The notes under the pieces are model-generated. The model was not told the DNA's origin, ran no database searches, and saw only the letters and a program-made list of their open reading frames with translations. The position numbers were made by a program, and so were the translations under genes. From Chloroflexota bacterium (GTDB lineage Bacteria > Chloroflexota > Dehalococcoidia > SM23-28-2 > RBG-16-64-32), in assembly GCA_022565075.1 (NCBI GenBank), contig JADFKG010000123.1:1-6098 (forward strand): 6,098 nt of DNA. The letters are read 5' to 3'. This document shows, piece after piece, positions 1 through 5,039 of the stretch; within the stretch, counting starts at the first letter, position 1, and every line of letters starts with the position of its first letter.

Positions 1-293
1 AGCCGTTGCGGGTCGGCCGTCATCAGGACATGGACGCTGGCGCCCCAGTTGTGCAGCCGGCGCGCGCATACCAGACCGCCGCCGCCGTTCCCTCCGGTTC
101 CGGCGAGGACGAGCACACGCTGACCTCGCGGATCCCCACCGAGAAACCGGCTTCGCGCAAGGTCTGCGAGGCATCGACCGGCGTTCTCCATCATCTGCAG
201 AAGCGATATCTTGTAGTCCTCGATCATGGCGCGATCCACCTCACGCATCTGCTGCGTGGAGATGAACGGCGGTCGACTCTGAGAAGGCTCCAT
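1..293 (-). CDS. nnrE: NAD(P)H-hydrate epimerase, N-terminal part (cut by window edge)
   Basis: Reading the minus strand from the ATG at 293-291 gives 97 open codons running off the left edge. The protein contains ISTQQMREVDRAMIEDYKIS (residues 11-30), then LQMMENAGR (32-40), then VLVLAGTGGNGGGG (60-73) followed by LVCARRLHNWGA. This is the N-terminal signature of YjeF_N proteins, which epimerise damaged R-NAD(P)HX to the S form so that the paired dehydratase can repair it. The usual NNGGDG loop reads GNGGGG here, so the Asp is Gly at residue 72. I believe such glycine-rich variants occur in part of the family, but could not check. The start is supported by AGGGGAG eight bases upstream. It lies downstream of the peroxiredoxin gene on the same strand, 124 bases away. 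Whether a C-terminal dehydratase (NnrD) domain is fused cannot be seen. Confidence 0.88.
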   Translation of the reverse strand, partial: MEPSQSRPPFISTQQMREVDRAMIEDYKISLLQMMENAGRCLADLARSRFLGGDPRGQRVLVLAGTGGNGGGGLVCARRLHNWGASVHVLMTADPQR

Positions 294-301
294 GCTGAGA
301 A

Positions 302-308
302 CTCCCCT
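302..308 (-). promoter_or_regulatory. Ribosome binding site of the epimerase gene
   Basis: AGGGGAG on the minus strand, eight bases before the ATG at 293-291. It supports that start and shows the gene can be translated independently of the peroxiredoxin gene upstream. Confidence 0.6.
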
Positions 309-339
309 AGTTACCCACGATCAAACCCTCTTCGATCAA

Positions 340-358
340 AGAGATTAGTGTCATCTCT
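340..358 (-). terminator. Weak hairpin between peroxiredoxin and epimerase genes
   Basis: AGAGAT, a 7-base loop, then ATCTCT form a 6-bp stem in the 124-base gap after the peroxiredoxin stop codon. On the minus strand it is followed by only a short T run (TTGATC), so a terminator role is doubtful. It may be a partial terminator or chance. Confidence 0.22.
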
Positions 359-417
359 CTGCCCCAAGGAGATTTCGTGACCTTCGGCGCTCGCCGCATA
401 GCCCGGCAACGGCTCCG

Positions 418-1188
418 CTAGCCCTCGCTGACGATCTCCTTAAGGACGGCGAGGATCTCGGCGGGCTCCATGCGATAGGTGTAGTCCGCGTCGACGTGGC
501 GGCCCCGAATCGCACCCTTTTGATCGACCACGAAAGTCGCCGGAACTGGTATCCGCCAGCCCGTTTCGGGGTTGGCGTCCGGGAACCCACCGAACATCTT
601 GTAGCCGTTCTGCAGATACTCGGGGATGGTGAAAGCGATCTTGTACGCCTCCATGACGGCGCCGTCGAGGTCTTGCAGAAGGGGGATCGTCGCCTTCTGC
701 TTATCCATCAGCTTGAGGGCGTTGTCGCGGGTCTCGGGACCGATGAAGAATACCTGCGCGCCAAGGGCCTGGATCGCCGCGTACGCTTGCTGCAGAACCT
801 GCAGCTCCATGTTGCAGTACGGTCACCAGTGGCCGCGATAGAAGGAGAGAACGGCCGGGCCCTCCGCGAGAACAGAGGAGAGCTTGACCTTCGTGTCCGT
901 CGCCGCCTCCGCCAGCTCGAAATCAGGCGCCTCGTCGCCGATGTCAAGAGCGTTGGCGATGACGGAAGACTCGAGATCCGCCACCATCCTTCGGGTGAGT
1001 TCGGCCAGCGGTGGAAAGCGCTTCGCTGTCGCTTCGCGCATTTCGGCCAACCTTGGTTCCAGATTAGAAAGGTCTGAGATAATACCCACCGTTCTTTCTG
1101 CTTCGGCGCAGAGCCTGTCGCCCTCACGCAAGCTAACACACTCCGGCGCTTCACCGAGTGAGCGCCGAAGCCTCCGTATATGGCTCAT
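418..1188 (-). CDS. Selenocysteine-containing peroxiredoxin-like protein (AhpC/TSA), UGA read as Sec122
   Basis: Thioredoxin-fold thiol peroxidase of the AhpC/TSA type, probably cytoplasmic, expected to reduce peroxides. The N-terminal half (1188-826) ends ...VLSFYRGHW. A single TGA (825-823) follows, and the same frame continues PYCNMELQVLQQAYAAIQALG to a TAG at 420-418, giving 256 residues. Cys homologues read FYRGxWCPYCN, so TGA replaces the first, attacking Cys and yields U122-P-Y-C125. IGDEAPDFEL (83-92) is the usual strand entering the fold; FVVDQKGAIRGRHVDADYT lies near the C-terminus. A SECIS-like hairpin follows the TGA at the right distance. Both halves are intact and conserved in sense, arguing against decay. 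The start is uncertain: the ATG at 1188 has no clear ribosome binding site, and a GTG at 1089-1087 (residue 34) would give 223 aa and a more typical N-terminus. Sec-containing UxxC members of this family are known from bacterial surveys. The decoding genes selA/B/C/D are not in the window. Confidence 0.85.
780..821 (-). promoter_or_regulatory. Bacterial SECIS element (selenocysteine insertion hairpin)
   Basis: Immediately after the UGA (825-823) the mRNA can fold into a lower 5-bp stem, CGUAC (821-817) with GUACG (784-780). An internal loop follows, then a perfect 7-bp upper stem GCUGCAG (805-799) with CUGCAGC (795-789) around the loop GUU. The core UGCAGGUUCUGCA closely resembles the apical part of the E. 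coli fdhF SECIS (UGCAGGUCUGCA), including the GU that SelB contacts. The apical loop starts about 25 bases after the UGA, inside the usual bacterial range. The bulged U of fdhF is not evident. Confidence 0.78.
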
Positions 1189-1205
1189 TCTTTGAAGAGT
1201 GAGCC
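1182..1205. promoter_or_regulatory. 24-bp imperfect palindrome, candidate operator
   Basis: Arms GGCTCATTCTTT and GAAGAGTGAGCC match as inverted repeats at 10 of 12 positions, centred at 1193/1194. It covers the annotated ATG of the peroxiredoxin gene and the -35 region of the promoter for the divergent Rieske gene. That is where a dimeric repressor would bind. The regulator is unknown. Confidence 0.42.
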
Positions 1206-1218
1206 ATCGAGATATAAT
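1192..1218 (+). promoter_or_regulatory. Sigma-70-type promoter of the Rieske gene
   Basis: TTGAAG (1192-1197) and a perfect TATAAT (1213-1218) are separated by 15 bases; TTTGAA at 1191 gives 16. The spacer is short but the -10 is consensus. The RNA would start near 1225, about 40 bases before the ATG. The AT-rich -10 could also serve the minus strand, but I found no convincing minus-strand -35. Confidence 0.5.
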
Positions 1219-1252
1219 CGACCGCCAGAGCCACGAATCGCGACGAGGTCAA

Positions 1253-1260
1253 AAGGAGGA
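1253..1260 (+). promoter_or_regulatory. Ribosome binding site that sets the Rieske start
   Basis: AAGGAGGA, four bases before the ATG at 1265. It selects this ATG over the in-frame ATG at 1199, which lies inside the promoter. Confidence 0.85.
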
Positions 1261-1264
1261 ATCG

Positions 1265-1624
1265 ATGTCGGAGTTCGTCTTTGTTTGTAAGGTCGAGGAT
1301 GTCCCCGTGGGAGCAGCGAAACAGTTCAAGATCAACGGAACGGAGATCGCGTTGGCGCACGTGGAGGGCGGCGAATGCTATGCCATTGGCGGTCGCTGCT
1401 CCCACTTGAGGGCGCAGCTCGGCAAGGGCACGCTGGAGGGGACGGTGCTGACCTGCCCGTGGCACGCCTCGCAGTTTGAGATGACCACGGGAAAACTGCT
1501 GCGATGGGTGCAGGAACCACCTCTTCGGCGCATCCTGGGGGCACTGGTTCCGCCGTTCCTTCGCCGTGGGGTGCCCTCATACGAAGTGAAGATCGAGGAC
1601 GGACAGGTCCTGGTCAAGATCTAG
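1265..1624 (+). CDS. Rieske [2Fe-2S] ferredoxin-like protein
   Basis: A 119-residue single-domain Rieske protein. The cluster ligands are visible as C45-S-H47 and C64-P-W-H67, spaced by 16 residues, which is the soluble Rieske ferredoxin pattern (as in dioxygenase ferredoxins and the nitrite reductase small subunit). There is no signal peptide or membrane anchor, so it is probably a cytoplasmic one-electron carrier. After the second ligand pair there is an unusual hydrophobic and basic stretch (about residues 82-102, containing PPLRRILGALVPPFLRRG) before the final strands YEVKIEDGQVLVKI. That region is usually shorter and may be a partner-docking or membrane-touching loop. The gene is divergent from the selenoperoxiredoxin gene and shares its control region. 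No oxygenase or reductase partner is adjacent, so the redox partner is unknown. Confidence 0.9.
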   Translation: MSEFVFVCKVEDVPVGAAKQFKINGTEIALAHVEGGECYAIGGRCSHLRAQLGKGTLEGTVLTCPWHASQFEMTTGKLLRWVQEPPLRRILGALVPPFLRRGVPSYEVKIEDGQVLVKI

Positions 1625-1697
1625 GGGGGTTAGGCCGCGGCGCGGAGGCGCTCGCTATAGCCACCTCCGTGACGGCGTGAGGCGTGCGAAGCGGGGT

Positions 1698-1726
1698 CTG
1701 ACTCTCGACGGAGATTCCCGTACAGT
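1698..1726 (+). promoter_or_regulatory. Possible promoter giving a leaderless M23 peptidase mRNA
   Basis: CTGACT (1698-1703), 17 bases, then TACAGT (1721-1726). The ATG at 1733 begins seven bases after the -10, exactly where transcription would start. No good ribosome binding site precedes this ATG (only a GGAG about 20 bases away), which fits leaderless translation. Confidence 0.4.
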
Positions 1727-1732
1727 GGCCTC

Positions 1733-2449
1733 ATGAGCCGGCTGATCATCTTGAGCGCGGTGCTCCTGGCGCTCGCCGCTGCCTGCGCAGGGAACGAAGA
1801 CGATCCGCTGGAAGCGGACGCGTTCCGGCTGCCCTGGACGGCCGACGAGGCCTGGTTTCTCGTGGCCGGCCCGCATTGCGACAGCTCCGCCGAAATCTGC
1901 CCCGCGGGCGCCGCGCGCTACGCTCTGGACTTCGCGCCCCGCGCTCCGCTGACCGGCTTTCTCTGCGCCCCATCGGCGAACGACGACTACTGGGTCACAG
2001 CCGCCGCGGCCGGCGTCGTACGCATCGCCGATCGCTCCCTCGTCGAGGTCGAACACGGCGACGGACTCCGCACCGGCTACTACCACCTGCGGTCCTCCAG
2101 CCTGGCGGTCGCCCCCGGAGACTTCGTCGAGGCCGGAGCGCCGCTCGGCAACCCCTCTTGCGAGCACCGCCGTGGCGGCGCCGTACCCGGGCCGCACGTG
2201 CATTTCTATTTCTGCGCGACCGACGACGCCACCGCTGCCTGCCTCGACGACCGCTCTTCGCTTCTTGCGGCTGAAGGCAGGACGCTCTCCGGCTGGCGAA
2301 TCCAGGCGGCCGAAAAAAACTACTCCGGCAGCCTCACGCACGGCGACGAGACCCGGACCGCGACGGCACTCAACTGCTCTGCCGCAGACCCGGCCAGCGA
2401 CTGTGCCGGCGTGCGAAACGACGTCACTCCCCGCCAGGACGGGCGCTGA
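1733..2449 (+). CDS. LasA-like M23 zinc metallopeptidase, probable lipoprotein
   Basis: A 238-residue exported protein. Residues 1-17 form a hydrophobic leader ending LALAAAC, a somewhat weak lipobox with C18 as lipidated Cys, followed by acidic GNEDD. The body matches the M23 (LytM/LasA) fold. GPH48 and the ALD66F motif are candidate first zinc ligands, VEVEHGDGLRTGYYH118 carries a catalytic His, and GPH155-V-H157 is the HxH motif. As in LasA, the first His lies well before the Asp (18 residues) rather than in a tight HxxxD. A LasA-like tail with GWRI...KNYSG (187-199) follows. Eight further Cys (49, 56, 78, 143, 161, 170, 215, 224) suggest disulfides, fitting an extracytoplasmic enzyme. M23 enzymes cut peptidoglycan cross-bridges or glycine-rich peptides; the substrate here is unknown. 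It sits alone between the Rieske gene and the importer operon. Confidence 0.85.
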   Translation: MSRLIILSAVLLALAAACAGNEDDPLEADAFRLPWTADEAWFLVAGPHCDSSAEICPAGAARYALDFAPRAPLTGFLCAPSANDDYWVTAAAAGVVRIADRSLVEVEHGDGLRTGYYHLRSSSLAVAPGDFVEAGAPLGNPSCEHRRGGAVPGPHVHFYFCATDDATAACLDDRSSLLAAEGRTLSGWRIQAAEKNYSGSLTHGDETRTATALNCSAADPASDCAGVRNDVTPRQDGR

Positions 2450-2474
2450 CGACCGAGACACTTGACGCAGCGCC
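2442..2474 (+). repeat. 7-bp inverted repeat at the end of the M23 gene
   Basis: GGCGCTG (2442-2448) and CAGCGCC (2468-2474) flank 19 bases. The left arm overlaps the M23 stop codon; the loop and right arm cover the -35 and spacer of the next promoter. No T run follows, so it is at best a weak terminator or a regulatory site. Confidence 0.25.
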
Positions 2475-2491
2475 TACAGGCTGTCTAGAAT
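2462..2491 (+). promoter_or_regulatory. Sigma-70-type promoter of the amino-acid importer operon
   Basis: TTGACG (2462-2467), 18 bases, TAGAAT (2486-2491). Both boxes match consensus at five of six positions. RNA would start near 2498, leaving a leader of about 75 bases before the ATG at 2573. I see no clear riboswitch or leader peptide in that leader. Confidence 0.65.
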
Positions 2492-2560
2492 CCGGCATAT
2501 TCAGTGCCCGGACAGACACATAGCGTTCATAGACCACCCAGACGAACGGATAGTAGCTCC

Positions 2561-2568
2561 AAGGAGGG
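2561..2568 (+). promoter_or_regulatory. Ribosome binding site that sets the binding-protein start
   Basis: AAGGAGGG, four bases before the ATG at 2573. It rules out the longer in-frame ATG at 2504, which would put 23 charged residues ahead of the signal peptide. Confidence 0.85.
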
Positions 2569-2572
2569 ACTC

Positions 2573-3694
2573 ATGACGCTCAAGCGCTCCGTGGCTATTC
2601 TTCCCCTGCTTCTAGTCGGTTTGGCCGTCCTCATATTTGCGGCCTGCGGCGATGACGATGGGGACGCCACGGAAACCCCAAGTGACGGCACCGCAGAGCC
2701 GACCCTTACCGATCAGCCCAGCGGCAGCCACAGCCAGATCCTGCAGGACGTGCTCGACCGCGGCCGCCTCCGCTGTGGCGTCAACGACTCCGTGCCCGGG
2801 TTCGGCAACCTGCTGGCCGACGCCTCGTTCGCCGGCTTCGACATCGACTACTGCAGGGCGATAGCCGCCGCCGTCCTCGGCGACTCTGAACTCGTTGACT
2901 ATACGCCACTATCGGCATCAGCCCGCTTGACCGCCGTGCAGACCGGACAGATCGACGTCCTCATCCGCAACACGACGTGGACGACGACCCGCGATGCGGC
3001 CGAGGGTCTTACCTACGCCACGACTACGTTCTACGACGGTCAGGGCCTGATGGTGCGCGCCGACTCTGGTTTCACCAGCGTCGACGACCTCGCCACGGCG
3101 CCGATCTGCGTGCTGGAGGGCACGACTACCGAAGTGAACCTGGCGACCCGCCTCCCCAACGCCGAGCAAAACTCGTTTGCGGACAACAATCTGCTGCAGC
3201 AGGCGTTCATCGACGGACTCTGCGAAGGCTGGACTTCCGACAAGTCGCAGCTCGCCGGACGCCGCTCCGAGTTCCCCGCCGACGAGGGTGGCCCCGAAGC
3301 GCTGGTGATCCTTGACGAAACGTTCTCCAAGGAGCCGCTCGGCCCAGTCACGCTCCAGAACGACGACCAGTGGTCCGACATCGTCAACTGGATCGTCATC
3401 GGCACGATCGCGGCGGAAGAACTCGGCGTCACGAGCGCCAACGTCGCTGACATGGCCGCGGCCGCTCCGAGCGTCGCAATCGCTCGCCTCCTCGGCGTCG
3501 GATTCGAGGGTGGCGAGGTGACCGACACGGGCCTCGACGTCGACGTGACCTTCATGCAGGACGTGTTGGCTCAAGTCGGTAACTACGGCGAGATCTACGA
3601 CGCCAACGTCGCACCGATTGGCATCGTGCGCGCCGGCACGCTCAACGCCCTCTGGACTGACGGGGGCCTGATCTACAGCCCGCCGTTCAAGTAA
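2573..3694 (+). CDS. Polar/general amino-acid ABC transporter substrate-binding lipoprotein (AapJ/BztA type)
   Basis: A 373-residue family 3 solute-binding protein that captures amino acids outside the membrane and delivers them to the permeases encoded next. Residues 1-24 are a lipoprotein signal with lipobox FAAC25, followed by an acidic, Thr/Ser/Glu-rich linker (26-54) that tethers the domain. The fold begins at VLDRGRLRCGVNDSVPGFG (60-78). AapJ-family signatures follow: AGFDIDYCRAIAAAVLGD (87-104), PLSASARLTAVQTGQIDVLIRN (112-133), the ligand-site stretch TTWTTTRD (134-141), TTFYDGQGLMV (151-161), CVLEGTTTEVNL (179-190), TSDKSQLAGR (221-230), SKEPLGPVTLQNDDQWSDIVNW (252-273), QVGNYGEIYDANV (334-346) and a C-terminal LNALWTDGGLIYSPPFK. 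Length and motifs agree with the broad-specificity Aap/Bzt group. The exact substrates cannot be told from sequence; glutamate, aspartate, glutamine and related amino acids are typical of the group. Confidence 0.93.
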   Translation: MTLKRSVAILPLLLVGLAVLIFAACGDDDGDATETPSDGTAEPTLTDQPSGSHSQILQDVLDRGRLRCGVNDSVPGFGNLLADASFAGFDIDYCRAIAAAVLGDSELVDYTPLSASARLTAVQTGQIDVLIRNTTWTTTRDAAEGLTYATTTFYDGQGLMVRADSGFTSVDDLATAPICVLEGTTTEVNLATRLPNAEQNSFADNNLLQQAFIDGLCEGWTSDKSQLAGRRSEFPADEGGPEALVILDETFSKEPLGPVTLQNDDQWSDIVNWIVIGTIAAEELGVTSANVADMAAAAPSVAIARLLGVGFEGGEVTDTGLDVDVTFMQDVLAQVGNYGEIYDANVAPIGIVRAGTLNALWTDGGLIYSPPFK

Positions 3695-3723
3695 GCACGA
3701 AAGACATAGCTAGTTAGCGATAG

Positions 3724-3760
3724 CACGGTGGCCCGGCTGAGGTTCAGCCGGGCCACCGTG
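3724..3760 (+). terminator. Perfect 17-bp hairpin between binding-protein and permease genes
   Basis: CACGGTGGCCCGGCTGA (3724-3740), loop GGT, TCAGCCGGGCCACCGTG (3744-3760). It is very stable and GC-rich, but no T run follows on either strand, so it is not a classic intrinsic terminator. It lies between the binding-protein stop and the first permease. There such hairpins usually slow 3' decay or partly stop transcription, raising binding protein over permease. Confidence 0.8.
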
Positions 3761-3779
3761 GTCGAATGAGCCTGCACAC

Positions 3780-5039
3780 TTGACCGCCTCTTCCGGATCA
3801 CAACAGCGCCTATCAGGGGCTCTAGCGCCATTGCTCACGCTCTTAAGCAACGAGCGCTTCCGGCGGTACTTGTTCCAGGCCGTCTTCGCCCTCATCGTTC
3901 TCGTATTCGGCTACGTCCTCATCGCCAACATCCAGACCGAGCTGGAAGGCATCGGCCTCGAAATCTTCCCGTTCGTGAGCACGAAGGGATCGTTCCCCTT
4001 CATCGACGTCAGCGCCGACTTCCTCGGTCAGCGCGCCGGCTTCCCGATCGACCAGCGCGCTTTCGGCTTCGACTACACAGCAAACGACAGCTTCTTTCGC
4101 GCCTTCGTCACCGGCCTCCTGAACACGATCCAGGTCTCTATGATCGGCATCGTCATCGCGACCGTGCTCGGTGTAATCGTAGGCGTATCTCGCCTCTCCT
4201 CCAACTGGCTCGTCTCGAGCGTGGCCACGCTCTACGTCGAGACGTTCCGCAACATCCCGCTGCTCCTGCAGCTCGTCTTCTGGTTTCTCGCCGTCTTCCT
4301 CAAGGCGCCCAAGTTCGCCGACTCCCTCGACTTCTTCGGTGTCGCCTTCCTCTCCGTCCGCGGCCTCGCCCTACCCGAGGTACATGGCACGAGTGGTTTC
4401 GGTACCTGGATGATCTTCGTTGGCATCGCGATCGCCACTTCGATTGCTGTCCGCCATTTACTGACGCGCCGCCAGGATGAGACGGGAAAGCCGAGCTACC
4501 CCTGGTGGGGCGCGTCCGGGGCGTTCCTGGCCATCGCCGGCGTCAGCTTCCTGATCCTGGGCACGCCGCTGGCCGTCGACTCACCGGAGGTCGGCCAGTT
4601 CTCATACGACGGCGGCATGACGATCAAGCCGGCGTTGGCTGCGCTGATCACCGGCCTCAGCGTCTACACCGCGTCCTTCATCGCCGAGATCGTGCGCGGC
4701 AGCGTCCTCGCCATCCCCAAGGGCCAGACGGAGGCCGCGCAGGCCCTCGGATTCAACGGATTCCAGCGTCTGCGCCTCGTCATTCTGCCCCAGGCGCTGG
4801 TGATCATCATTCCGCCGCTCACGAACCAGTACCTCAACCTTATGAAGAACTCCAGCCTCGCCATCGCCGTCGCGTTCAAGGACCTGTTCGGCGTTGGTGA
4901 CGTCACGATCAACCAGGCCGGCCAGGCAGTGCCCATGATCGCTCTGCTCATGGCCACCTACCTCAGTCTCAGCCTCACGATCTCTGCCGTCATGAACGGC
5001 ATCTACAGCCGGCTCAAATGGAGGTCGCTCCGCCAATGA
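3780..5039 (+). CDS. Amino-acid ABC transporter permease 1 (AapQ/BztB type)
   Basis: A 419-residue inner-membrane permease, one half of the importer channel. A first membrane segment (about 30-49) is followed by an extracytoplasmic stretch (50-103) with the AapQ-like FDYTANDSFFRAFVTGLLNTIQVS (97-120). The MetI-like core covers about 107-408, with segments near 118-137, 160-174, 208-224, 245-262, 285-303, 335-350 and 385-405. An EAA loop at 318-350 (E-A-A---G--------I-LPQA) contacts the ATPase. The best start is the TTG at 3780, since there is no in-frame ATG or GTG between the upstream stop at 3738 and there. It has no clear ribosome binding site, and a TTG at 3831 preceded by AGGGG is an alternative. 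The TTG overlaps the stop of a 5-codon ORF (3766-3783), hinting at coupling. The stop overlaps permease 2 by ATGA. Confidence 0.92.
   Translation: MTASSGSQQRLSGALAPLLTLLSNERFRRYLFQAVFALIVLVFGYVLIANIQTELEGIGLEIFPFVSTKGSFPFIDVSADFLGQRAGFPIDQRAFGFDYTANDSFFRAFVTGLLNTIQVSMIGIVIATVLGVIVGVSRLSSNWLVSSVATLYVETFRNIPLLLQLVFWFLAVFLKAPKFADSLDFFGVAFLSVRGLALPEVHGTSGFGTWMIFVGIAIATSIAVRHLLTRRQDETGKPSYPWWGASGAFLAIAGVSFLILGTPLAVDSPEVGQFSYDGGMTIKPALAALITGLSVYTASFIAEIVRGSVLAIPKGQTEAAQALGFNGFQRLRLVILPQALVIIIPPLTNQYLNLMKNSSLAIAVAFKDLFGVGDVTINQAGQAVPMIALLMATYLSLSLTISAVMNGIYSRLKWRSLRQ

Noticed and set aside
6..380. 124-aa plus-strand ORF
   Set aside because: Antisense to the epimerase gene, which has family motifs in the other strand.
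418..810. A separate 130-aa ORF beginning at the Met after PYCN
   Set aside because: It has no ribosome binding site, it starts in the middle of the redox helix of the thioredoxin fold, and it continues the upstream frame exactly. It is the second half of the selenoprotein.
823..825. Nonsense mutation making the peroxiredoxin a pseudogene
   Set aside because: The stop is TGA exactly at the redox Cys, a SECIS-like hairpin follows, and no other lesion is seen in 256 codons. A sequencing error or true mutation is possible but less likely.
496..1077. 193-aa plus-strand ORF
   Set aside because: Antisense to the peroxiredoxin gene; Arg/Leu-rich shadow product.
1625..1732. Terminator after the Rieske gene
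   Set aside because: Only a GGAGG/CCTCC pair with a long loop is visible and no T run, too weak to call.
1655..2461. 268-aa minus-strand ORF
   Set aside because: Shadow of the M23 peptidase gene; low-complexity Gly/Arg/Val product without any recognisable domain.
2918..3574. 218-aa minus-strand ORF
   Set aside because: Antisense to the well-conserved substrate-binding protein; typical high-GC shadow frame.
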